64,000 bases of DNA, taken from the NCBI GenBank assembly GCA_037176845.1, contig JAYKXP010000068.1, positions 62,001 through 126,000 of the forward strand. Reading direction: 5' to 3'. Positions 22,990-33,264 of this stretch are shown piece after piece; within the stretch, counting starts at the first letter, position 1; every line of letters starts with the position of its first letter. Source of the stretch: Paramarasmius palmivorus. Lineage: Eukaryota > Basidiomycota > Agaricomycetes > Agaricales > Marasmiaceae. A program made the translations under genes and the position numbers. The notes beneath the pieces are model-generated. The model did not search any database. It saw only the letters and a program-made list of their open reading frames with translations, and was not told the DNA's origin.

Positions 22990-23130
22990 AAGCTCAGGCT
23001 CAGAGCCGTGGGCCGGCCTGAGCCGACTGTAATTGAGCCTGAGCCGGGCCCGACCTTTTTCGAGGCTCACAAAGGGCTCAGGCTCAGGCTCTAACTTTGG
23101 TGGGCCGTGAGCCTGGGGCTTGGGCCTTAG
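22990..23130. repeat. GGCTCAGGCT-rich patch
   Basis: This short GC-rich stretch is built from repeats of AGGCTC and its complement, with a TAGTGTTGC-like start at about 22979. Such patches occur near the ends of some hAT-type elements, but I see no matching inverted end, so the origin is open. Confidence 0.35.
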
Positions 23131-23761
23131 TTTTGTGAGTGCAAAAAATAAAGGTGCTTGGGGACATTTCGGCGCTAATATTGGCTCTTTTGAAGTTTCC
23201 CATATGCATGGCGAACCTGTGGAAAACTTTTTTGAAGGTAATGCATTCACGGCGGCATCAGGGTGGCATTCACTAAGCGTTCGACTCGTCTTTCATTTGT
23301 TTACCTTTGTTCTTTCCTCCCCGCATCAACGTGTTCAACGCGTACCAATGCTACCAGATGACGCTTCAACCTGGATTGCTTCACTGTAAAGGAACCTTGG
23401 AACATGTGGAAGTCATCGGAGTCGCTGACTACTGCCATCATTGTCCTTGGTATTGCCTCGTGTAGCATTCAAATTGATCCAGGTCGATTCCTCGAAACTT
23501 CCATGTCAACCTGTGCCGCTGGGATAATGATGGGGGTTTCTGGAATTGCTGTCTGTGGATAAAGCCATGGTGAGTTGTGACACCTGGTCCACTAGTTGGA
23601 AGTGGGTTGGCGTGAACCGCCAACTGGAACGAGTTCGAAGAAGTCAAGGGATTCGATTCAAGTTCAGGAAGAGACGCACAGATCGCGAAGAGGGGCTGAT
23701 TTGTCATGTTCAATTCGAAAATACATACGGGGGATACAGTCGGAAAGGAGAATCTAGCTAT

Positions 23762-24475
23762 TTATGGGTAGAGGAAACCATCGGCGGAAGGCACTGGGTC
23801 GTATGCCACGGCTTCATCGACGGTCGCGATAACATGGGCTTCTTTACTAGCGACAGCCATAATGAACGCCTTGCGTGCCATCTCCTTGTTTGCGTAAGAA
23901 GCGTACTTGTTATCCGGAACGTGGAGCACAAGGCGCTTGACGTTGTCCCTGAGAAATAGTCAGGCAAGTGAAGCCAGGAGACAGAACACAGGTTTGAAGA
24001 TATGTAACTCACCATCCGCGTACAAATCCAATCCTGATGCCGCGAGTAACACAGTACCAGCGGGTGTCGGGAGGGGGGAGATTGACGATGGTCTGGCAAT
24101 TCTGGCATACCAGAGTCAGGGTAGGGACTGCCTTCACTGCCTGTGGATTTTCTACTGCAATCTGATACCGCGTTTCCACGAATCTCGACAAGTAGGCTGA
24201 GGCACAGTAACATGGTCAGCTATTCAGTTTGCGAAAAAAATAAACTACGGACGCACTCTTCTTCAGAACAGTGGACACCACAGCATCAACGGCCTGGTTT
24301 TCAGCGAAGTCTAGTTGATCTAGAAGACCGACCTCGGCGGCTATAGGCAAAGTGGTGAGCGAAACACAGAGCCGTACGACAGGTGGAACTCACCTGTCCA
24401 AGAACCACCTAAGATGCCCGAGACGGCTTCAAGAAAAGGAGACTGGGGTGCAGCGTTGTCTTGGATAAGATCCAT
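23762..24475 (-). CDS. Small protein with RNase H1 N-terminal (viroplasmin-like) fold
   Basis: Four exons (24394-24475, 24257-24340, 24013-24196, 23762-23948) with introns of 53, 60 and 64 bases join in phase to 178 aa. The C-terminal half reads RWYCVTRGIRIGFVRGW, then DNVKRLVLHVPDNKYASY and MARKAFIMAV. This is the pattern of the hybrid-binding domain at the N-terminus of RNase H1 (Y-x-V-x-x-G-x-x-x-G-x-x-x-x-W, then a conserved lysine/tyrosine-serine-tyrosine and an alanine helix). A TLVCQNCQTIV Cys pair lies just before it. No RNase H catalytic domain follows, as in many fungal single-domain versions. The role is probably binding of RNA or RNA-DNA hybrid, by analogy only. Confidence 0.72.
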
Positions 24476-25037
24476 GCTCTGAGAAGGAACGAGGTGCTGA
24501 GAAAAGACCTAAACGAGCTGCAGTTTTTATAGTGTTCGACCGGTCCAACGTGATACTGCACCTCATCCGAAATATAGGAAACGTATTCGGTAGCCGCTGT
24601 GCCTTGTCGGGTGGACAATGTGGGATCGCAGCGCTACTGAAGCAAGGATTGGCTGAACTGCATGAGGCGGCGAATTCGGTAGGCAACACCACGCGACCTA
24701 ATTACCTCACACTCAATAGAGCTGTCGAATAGAGTCGGCGTGGAAGCTGACGGTTAACGGGAAACGAGCATCGATAACAGTCTCTCACTGCAGTGAGGCT
24801 GTCAGATAAAAACAGCTTGATCGGCTCGGAGATTGTCCGACAAAGGAATCAGACGCGTGCACGGGTGTAAACATACGATTCAAGATATGAAAAACAAAAA
24901 AAGAAAACACATTCGATAAAGATCACTGAAGAGCTCTAAGCTACATGTACACCGGATTCTCGGTGGCTTTGCTGAGAAGCTTATACTTCGATGTCTAGTT
25001 CCATCGTTGGGTCGAGGGCCGCTTATGGGATCACGGT

Positions 25038-26010
25038 TTAATATTTGGCAACTGAAATAAAGGCGACAGAAGCTCACCAACGTTGAAGCTCATAGCAATG
25101 TTGTCGAATCCACCTAGCACATGTTGCCGACGACCGTCTTCCTCTTCTCGTGACCCAGCCTGTAACACGACCGACAGCGAGGTCCAAATGCGTCCTTGCA
25201 GTCGCAAGGACGGCTGTACGAAGAGAAACACCTGAAAAAAACGGTCAACGAGAGGTCGTGGACTGGTGAGAAGCACTTGTTTACCTTGATACGGTCAGGA
25301 GAAAGGTCAGGAAGACTGCCGAGCACTCGCATAGCGGTGCTCGCGACAGCAGCGGTCGGTGCAAGAGAGATGGGATATGAGCTCAAATGTCCACACCAGT
25401 TAACCATGCTAGCAAAGAGGAGGTCGGCATTCCTTCGGTAGAGCGACCCGGGTCTCTCGATAGCCTCCATGGCACCTTCTAAGATCAACCTGAAGGTACG
25501 GTCGTTGAGTGGAGCGGTCGATGACCTGGTACGCCCGGCGGCCTCCATGAGACCGGGGTGCGTCTTCCTCAGGATACGCACCGCCAGAGGAGCTATCGTA
25601 TACGGGTGATCGAAATGCGGATGCCTGTAAGAGGCTGCTTCGATAGATGCCATGTTGTCCACGCCCACTCGCATCTGCCAGGAATTGCTGCAAACAAATT
25701 CGTAGCTTCCCGGGAGACCGTCGTCGTTGGGAAGAGCAGCATGGGGCAACGCCTTCGAGAGAGACCTAAAATCGCCTATCCATCGAGGAAACACGGTCTC
25801 CTCTGCCGCCATTCACAACACATGCAATGCTGTGAGGAAAGGGTTCACGCTGATGGGTTCATCGAAGAAGGCTGATTCGCGTATGGAAAAGTTGACTCCT
25901 TGAGGAACTTCGAAGTCTATGGTAGCTCGCTGATGCAGAGTGGTGCGCGGAAACAACATAAACATATGGGTACCCGTAATAAAATTCATATATCGAGCTA
26001 AAAAAAAAAA

Positions 26011-26042
<32 letters not shown>

Positions 26043-26733
26043 AAAAAGTCAGACATGACCTAGAGAAGCGACAGGCTCACTTACTACTGGGCATAGCGAA
26101 GATAAGGTCGAACGGCGAGTAGTTAGTCGCCACCACCCGGATCTCCTGCTTGAACGGACCACGGAACACATACACGTTTGCCACATGCGCGAATTTGTTC
26201 AGGATGCGGGTGTACATAGACATGTTCGCGTCTGGCGTGTTGGAGTTCCCGACTTCCTCCCAGATGATGTCTGACCAGTCCGCGGGCCACATCGACTCGG
26301 GCATGCTTGGCTTGAACGTGTATCCGGCATCCAGGAGAAATTGCAAGATATCTGGAGCATGCTTCGCGATTACGAATAGTTCCATGGGCAGATCTGCGTC
26401 GACTTTAGTGAAGCAACCCAACACGGCGATGCCTGCGATAATGGTTCCTGTGGTGACCTGGAGAGCTCGAAATTCGTTCCAAACACCGTGACCAATATAG
26501 TGGAGGATGAACTGAACATAGTTTAGGACCAGCCGGTTGGTCCTGTCGTCGTCGCTGCTGGAGGACTGAGCTCGCGGGTTGTCGTAGGAGACATAGGCTC
26601 TATTTCAGACGTCGTCAGCGAGAGCAGAGAAAGCGAGCGAAAAGAAAAACGATAAAAAAAGGGGAAATCGGACCCAACATTGAGAAATGGACCGAAGAAT
26701 GACTCACGGAACAGAGTGGTCTGGTTCTGCCAT
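25038..26733 (-). pseudogene. Agaric-specific protein of unknown function, interrupted by one in-frame TGA
   Basis: Five exons (26708-26733, 26085-26599, 25285-25916, 25078-25231, 25038-25051) join in phase to 446 residues from MAEPDHSVPAYVSYD to the TAA at 25038. Landmarks are GTIIAGIAVLGCFTKVDADLP, APDILQFLLDAGYTF, FAMPSS, ESAFFDEPISVNPF, AAEETVFPRW, IERPGSLYRRNADLL and LGSLPDLSPDRIK. I remember this string of motifs from an uncharacterised family common in agaric proteomes; I cannot name it. A TGA at 25813-25815 sits in frame between LTALHVL and MAAEETVF, where relatives read through. All splice sites are intact, so the damage is either one recent nonsense change or a base error. Intron 2 (168 bases) is unusually long and holds a purine tract. 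Confidence 0.65.
25999..26047 (+). repeat. Poly-purine tract in intron 2 of the gene at 25038-26733
   Basis: Forty-nine bases of only A and G, with a regular GAAAAA period, lie inside the 168-base intron. Read in the gene's direction this is a long pyrimidine tract before the acceptor. Confidence 0.8.
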
Positions 26734-29027
26734 GGTGGTGGTAAGGAAGAGAGAGGTGGGAATCAAGGTCTGGCTGGGCTTGGTTATGTACTGCTGTGGC
26801 TGAATGACTTGGGCAAAAATTGAGCTCGGATCGGATAGTTTGGGGTTTTCATTTGGTAATAGAAGCGCTAGCAGCAAACAGAAAGATGGCGCCGTCGACG
26901 AAGATTTGGTAAACTGTTGACAAAGAGCAATCAGCTGTCGTCGGATCAACTCTCACGAACTCAAACATACTTTGGGTGGCACAATTCGGACTTTTGGGTG
27001 GATGGGACGGTTGAGAGGAAAAGGTGTCCGACCGTCACAAAGGACAGACAGGCTCGTGGTCTTTCAGGAAGCCAAGGAAACAATCTCAAAGAAAGAAAGT
27101 TCGGCAGTCGGGTGAACCTAGGGACTCGCTGCGTGTTTTGGTGTTGCGGAGGCTGTACGGAGCGCATCAAAACGACCACCACGCTATCGAGAATGGAAGC
27201 GGGCGGCGTACCTTCAAGCATGCTTCCATTACAGCGGGGTCACCGTCCACACATGGGCTCGCCAGGTGAGCTTCCGAAGGTCCATTTCTTGGATCGGAGA
27301 GGACGATAGCCTCTGATATGTTCGAAAATGCATGCGTAGTTGACAACACAGAGTCGGGCGCTGTTGAGGAGCGGGTCGGTGCGGCTGTGCTGTATCCCGG
27401 CCATCGTGGCAAAGGTAGTGTCGTCCAATAGCTGTTCTTTTCGCGTGAGCAACTCTATCAGGGTTAAGAGAAGGATCCTCACTGCGGCTGCGACACAACT
27501 GCTATAGAGGTGAACGCGGCGATCTGTTGCCTTTCTGGAAGAGTGTTCTTCCTCCGCAGGAAACCCCTCACTCAACCCAGAAACCTGTTAAGACTGACAT
27601 GTCGCTTGCATTGACAGTATAGATCCCAAAGCAAAGGGCGGCCGGGAAAAGATGTTGGAACTTGCCGGGTTTCAAGACTGGTCTATAGTGAGAGAACGCG
27701 TTAGCTCGCAGTCGAGTTGTGTACGGAGCTCACTTACGCTGGGCAGTCTAGTGTACATTGCACAGAGACGACGCAAGGTGATAGCGTGGAAGAGTTGGAC
27801 GCGAAGAGGCAGATAGAAGTGGAGGTGGAGTGTAGTCTGGAATCCACGTCCCTCTTAACTGTCAATTGTCGGTGTACCCACATCCTGAATACCCGTTTCC
27901 GGGTACCGTATCATATCGCATTTCTGCGTGACCCCTGGTCGAAATTCTGATCACCCTCGCATTTCAAGGTCGTGCTGTGAGTCCAGCGGTGCAAGGCTGT
28001 CCTGGCAACAAGGATCCAATTCGTTGTTTTCATCAGCCGTCCATCGCTGTCGTTGACAATTATGTCTCCGTCCTGGCACACATCCACGAGCGCGAGGCCC
28101 AAGAGGTACGGGTTATATCAGCCGTGTAGGACTTGGGTTGGCAGAAGGGAGGTCGGATCTTCGTTACTGTCAGCCCAGAGATTAGCATCAGTGGGGGAGG
28201 CAACGAGCGACAGCAAACTCACCCGTGTACTCGTACCCCAACAAGTTCGTGTATACTGGTAACTCGAAGCTGCTTGTATAACCACTCGTTTCTTCAGTTG
28301 AGTTCCTTCTGCCCCTCGTGTCGGACCTGGAAGTTGAATTGCTGAACGTCTTTGTACCTCTGCTAAGCGTAGTAAGTGGTTGGGACCATAACGGGCAGGA
28401 GCTGGCGATATATACCTGTAGTAGACTTTTCTGTACTAAGCAAGCCTTCAAGTTACAGTCGGCGATCGTTGCTGAGGAAATATCAGCGATTCACGTGTTG
28501 CAAGGGCTGCTTTGTCGATGCCAACCATAACCTCATGGTCGGCGCTCAGACGGGAACCTGGTTGCGAGTACACCTGTGAGTTGCGGCTTCAAACGATTTT
28601 CGAGCAACGAGTCTCAGATGGACTTACACTATCAGTTCGATGCACTTGCGAGTATCGCAGGCTATGGATGTCGGTCGAGGGATCGGTCGATGAGCTTTCT
28701 TTTCGTTTTGTCGAGGTAGTTGAGTAGTTCGGCTATGGTCCAAGACAAATTCCATGGATCGGACCAATAGGGCGGTTAAAGTACGTCAGGAAGGATCAGC
28801 GAAACAGAGAATCCAGGATTTAGGAAGAATAGGAGGTGCTCGTGCAGGAAACAGCGAAGGGACAGTGATGGAAGGGAAGCAAGAGATATCCCGTGACTAT
28901 GTCTTTCAAACTCCGCCGGCGTCAATGTCGAACTCTGCTCTCACCCTCGATTCCCACTCGAACTCCAATGTACGCTGCGAAAGAGCTCTTAAGGGTGAAC
29001 GGTTCAATCTCTCGACAATTCCTTATT
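26734..29027. other. Unresolved region, possible gene fragments on the minus strand
   Basis: Open stretches at 27240-27575 and 28188-28451 (-) have coding-like composition, but I could not connect them into one spliced gene. On the plus strand 28754-29027 is open up to the first palindromic element and could be the 5' side of the coding fragment that resumes after it. I assign no function. Confidence 0.35.
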
Positions 29028-29053
29028 GCACATGCACCCGGCGGTGTAGGGAC

Positions 29054-30626
29054 TTTGTAAAGGCCACCGTTAAACTAACCGTAGACCCTTTACAAAGGCC
29101 AGGGTTGATGGCTGGTTAGGCCAAAAAGGGAAATTCTTCGGCCCAGCTGGATTCTATTCCCTGGATCCACTTCCTAAAAGGGCAGGAACTTTGGGAGAAA
29201 CATACAGTCCGCTTTTTGGGGTCCAAAAATGGCAGGAGAGGGATTCCCAGGCCCTGGGAAACCCTAATAGGGTGTTTAGGGCGCTTTTGGGCGCTTTTGA
29301 GCGCTTTTTTAACAGGAAAATTATTCCCACCATCTGGGGGGTCATATAGGATGCCTTCCTGCTCCGCTTTTGGCTTCCCAAAAAGGAAGGTAGCCTTTCC
29401 AGGCCCTAGAAAAGCATTGTGAGCGCTTTTGGGCGCTTTTTTCAGCGCTTTTTTAACAGGAAAAATATTCCCACACCTCCTGACATCATCTGACATGCCT
29501 CCTGATGCCTCCCTGCTCCGCTTTTGGCTTCCCAAAATGGAAGGTGCCCTTACCTCACTATTTTTCACCTACCATCAATGCATTGGGGGGCTATTGGGAC
29601 ATGCTGGGGGACTATAAAAATCGCATTTTTGAGGGAATATGTTCTAATATGTCCTAGAAGTATGCCCCTGCAATTGGAGAGCAGGGGAATGCAAAAAAAG
29701 CGGTCCAAATATGGTAATTCAGGAAAATGGCCTATTGGATCTTGGGCTACAGGGCAGATATTGACATGGGGTAAGTTGGAGGACCTAGATACATTAAATA
29801 CAAGCCTGGGGATACCAAATAGTACATAGATTAGTGGGATAATGGTGCTTAAATATCTAAAATACTGAAAATCTCCGAAATTGGGGGAATAAAATTCCAG
29901 GATGGGATGTAATGCAGCTGGGACTTAGATATTGTAAGTGAGGGATGATATATATGTCCCCTTGATGGGTTTACAGTGCTGGAGGGCTAGCTATTTTTCC
30001 AGATTTACTATACTCAAATTCGCTTTTTTTAGACATTGGTAATACTGTATTACAGGAAATGATTGGATTAGGCTAATACTTGTTCATAACCCACTCTAGG
30101 GTGTACAGACAACGACTACATACTTGCCCAAGCACTCCTGTATGTGCAACACCTTGTTTAATCCAATGTATTGTACATGTATGTAATACACCCAGTAATA
30201 CATGAATAGCACCTCAGGGAAGCATCCCAGCACCAAGAGGAGTTCAGAATCGAGTTCAGGCACCCAAAATACACTTTCCTACAATGAAAGGACATTTTTT
30301 GAACACATCTGTATGTTGCTACATAAAAAATACACAAAAAATCGCATTTTTAGGGGTTTTTGTGTACTGGAGCATGGGGATTGCTCCTAAAATCACCAAA
30401 AGTGAATGAGAGACCTTTCACTATGCATAGAACAGGAATATCAATTGCCTCCATGAACCCCATGACAGGAATCCTTATGCCAGATGCATCAATTCTTGCA
30501 CAATTACAGAAAACATGTACTATGGATGTAGTATTGCAAGGAGTGATCTGGGAGCTTGGGGAACCTCAAAATCGAACTCAGGATGAAAAATCAGTTAAGA
30601 ATATATCCAGGGTTGAAGGAAATCCA
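29054..30626 (+). repeat. Left arm of palindrome 1
   Basis: This arm pairs base for base with 30739-32311 (paired coordinates always sum to 61365). The only difference I saw is GGG versus GGT near 30611. Confidence 0.9.
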
Positions 30627-30738
30627 ATCACTGTAGCTTGAGATATGTATCTGACAAGTTTTATGCTTGAAGTTAACATATGTTGCACATATACTTGTGC
30701 ATTTAACTTGATGTATGCATATTGAAGTCAATTTTGGA

Positions 30739-32311
30739 TGGATTTCCTTCAAACCTGGATATATTCTTAACTGATTTTTCATCCTGAGTTCGATTTTGAG
30801 GTTCCCCAAGCTCCCAGATCACTCCTTGCAATACTACATCCATAGTACATGTTTTCTGTAATTGTGCAAGAATTGATGCATCTGGCATAAGGATTCCTGT
30901 CATGGGGTTCATGGAGGCAATTGATATTCCTGTTCTATGCATAGTGAAAGGTCTCTCATTCACTTTTGGTGATTTTAGGAGCAATCCCCATGCTCCAGTA
31001 CACAAAAACCCCTAAAAATGCGATTTTTTGTGTATTTTTTATGTAGCAACATACAGATGTGTTCAAAAAATGTCCTTTCATTGTAGGAAAGTGTATTTTG
31101 GGTGCCTGAACTCGATTCTGAACTCCTCTTGGTGCTGGGATGCTTCCCTGAGGTGCTATTCATGTATTACTGGGTGTATTACATACATGTACAATACATT
31201 GGATTAAACAAGGTGTTGCACATACAGGAGTGCTTGGGCAAGTATGTAGTCGTTGTCTGTACACCCTAGAGTGGGTTATGAACAAGTATTAGCCTAATCC
31301 AATCATTTCCTGTAATACAGTATTACCAATGTCTAAAAAAAGCGAATTTGAGTATAGTAAATCTGGAAAAATAGCTAGCCCTCCAGCACTGTAAACCCAT
31401 CAAGGGGACATATATATCATCCCTCACTTACAATATCTAAGTCCCAGCTGCATTACATCCCATCCTGGAATTTTATTCCCCCAATTTCGGAGATTTTCAG
31501 TATTTTAGATATTTAAGCACCATTATCCCACTAATCTATGTACTATTTGGTATCCCCAGGCTTGTATTTAATGTATCTAGGTCCTCCAACTTACCCCATG
31601 TCAATATCTGCCCTGTAGCCCAAGATCCAATAGGCCATTTTCCTGAATTACCATATTTGGACCGCTTTTTTTGCATTCCCCTGCTCTCCAATTGCAGGGG
31701 CATACTTCTAGGACATATTAGAACATATTCCCTCAAAAATGCGATTTTTATAGTCCCCCAGCATGTCCCAATAGCCCCCCAATGCATTGATGGTAGGTGA
31801 AAAATAGTGAGGTAAGGGCACCTTCCATTTTGGGAAGCCAAAAGCGGAGCAGGGAGGCATCAGGAGGCATGTCAGATGATGTCAGGAGGTGTGGGAATAT
31901 TTTTCCTGTTAAAAAAGCGCTGAAAAAAGCGCCCAAAAGCGCTCACAATGCTTTTCTAGGGCCTGGAAAGGCTACCTTCCTTTTTGGGAAGCCAAAAGCG
32001 GAGCAGGAAGGCATCCTATATGACCCCCCAGATGGTGGGAATAATTTTCCTGTTAAAAAAGCGCTCAAAAGCGCCCAAAAGCGCCCTAAACACCCTATTA
32101 GGGTTTCCCAGGGCCTGGGAATCCCTCTCCTGCCATTTTTGGACCCCAAAAAGCGGACTGTATGTTTCTCCCAAAGTTCCTGCCCTTTTAGGAAGTGGAT
32201 CCAGGGAATAGAATCCAGCTGGGCCGAAGAATTTCCCTTTTTGGCCTAACCAGCCATCAACCCTGGCCTTTGTAAAGGGTCTACGGTTAGTTTAACGGTG
32301 GCCTTTACAAA
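30739..32311 (-). repeat. Right arm of palindrome 1
   Basis: This is the inverted copy of 29054-30626. Folding the arms would give a 1.57-kb stem with a 112-base loop (30627-30738). Confidence 0.9.
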
Positions 32312-32337
32312 AGTGCTACACAGGCGGCTGGCACATG

Positions 32338-33075
32338 GCATGTCAGACCTTCCTTTTCGCAGTCTTACGTGGAAGTACCGTCGTAGGGAAGAGCAACAGA
32401 GTCCGAAGTACAGAGATGGCCGGTGTCAGATTTAGGGTACCAGGTATGTGTTTCCAGTGTCCCTCATAGGCATGCATACTTAATTTACGCCAAGGACGCT
32501 GGTTCTTCAGAGCACACAGGTAAGCGGGGAAAATGACAACGCGATTATGACGGAATACACGCAGAACTTGGTTTCAATATTTCCTGAAGCTTCAGCAACC
32601 CTCGACTCGACATCTCGAAACCTAGCCAGTGACCAGCAAGTGGACGTTGGTTGGTGTTCGATGACGGACCATGTCCGAGAAAACATTCATACGGACCCTT
32701 CGTTTGCATTGACCAAGTTCATCTACATTCTCTGTCTTTACCCGATATATCTGACCTTACTAGTGCGGATTCTACACGTATATGCTACAAGTACGGTGTC
32801 AGTGACAGTAGACAATGTTCCTGGAGAGTGAAGGTCAAGGCGGACGTGTACCCGTAAGTCAACCTGGTACACCCTCGCCATTCGCCCTGTCGGTTGTACT
32901 AAACCCTTCAATCCAAATACCAGATCATGATCTCTGAGGATGCAGGCTCGACCCGACCTACACAGGAAGTACACTCGAACCTCATTGCGTGTATATCGCA
33001 GGCATCGTAGAAAGGAAGGGACCCTGCAGACGGAGAAGCGTCGAACTAGAGGAGACAATCAAGAGATGCGGTGAC
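32338..33075 (+). CDS. Partial plus-strand gene, unrecognised, 5' side cut by palindrome 1
   Basis: Coding-like pieces follow palindrome 1: FLFAVLRGSTVVGKSNRVRS (up to a donor near 32450), LVFDDGPCPRKHSYGPFV to RQCSWRVKVKADVYP (donor GTAAGT at 32854), and IVERKGPCRRRSVELEETI (up to about 33070). The donors are good, but I could not fix all acceptors or the start. The wording is reminiscent of small proteins found beside agaric Rep-helicase elements; that is recollection, not proof. The remaining bases to 33264, just beyond the Rep-helicase stop codon, show pyrimidine-rich sequence only. Confidence 0.4.
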
Positions 33076-33264
33076 AGCTGGATGTCGAGTAGGCAGCTAC
33101 GAATGGGTAACACTTGAGCCACGTTCTCGCTTTTCAGCTAAAAGTTGTCATAGCGCCGCAATATCAGCGAGGTCAACCTTTCCGATATCGAACCACATCA
33201 TCACTCTCTCCTCTATTTTTTTCTTTTCCATTCTTTTCCTTTCTCGTATCTTTTTCAGACCTCC

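Larger units (their letters stand above)
19071..23761. other. Gene-poor region of 4.7 kb
   Basis: I found no gene I can support here. Many 60-150-codon open frames occur on both strands without domains or coherent splicing. The segment holds a diverged tandem duplication (19150-20260), a repeated ACTATAT-GCACAATATA motif (22190-22320) and a GGCTCAGGCT-rich patch (22990-23130). Together these suggest decayed duplicated or mobile sequence. Confidence 0.55.
29028..32337. mobile_element. Palindromic transposon copy 1 with 7-bp target duplication
   Basis: The element proper is 29035-32330 (3,296 bp). It begins CACCCGGCGGTGTAG and ends with the complement of CAGCCGCCTGTGTAG, and is flanked by GCACATG at 29028-29034 and 32331-32337. 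Bases 29054-30626 and 30739-32311 are inverted repeats of 1,573 bases that differ at one base near the centre. The asymmetric centre is 112 bases. The arms contain two partly duplicated modules built on GCGCTTTTGGGCGC and CTGCTCCGCTTTTGGCTTCC. Open frames inside (up to 150 codons) are low-complexity and mirrored on both arms. I see no transposase, so it is non-autonomous. It resembles fold-back elements in form. The superfamily cannot be set from the 7-bp duplication alone. Confidence 0.9.

Noticed and set aside
22979..23130. hAT element at the GGCTCAGGCT patch
   Set aside because: Only one TAGTGTTG-like end is seen, with no inverted partner, 8-bp duplication or transposase.
31797..32249. 150-codon open frames (KNSEVRAPSILGSQ...) in all four arms of the palindromic elements
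   Set aside because: They are mirrored by symmetry, low-complexity, follow the GCGCTTTT modules, overlap open frames on the other strand and have no domain. I treat the elements as non-coding.
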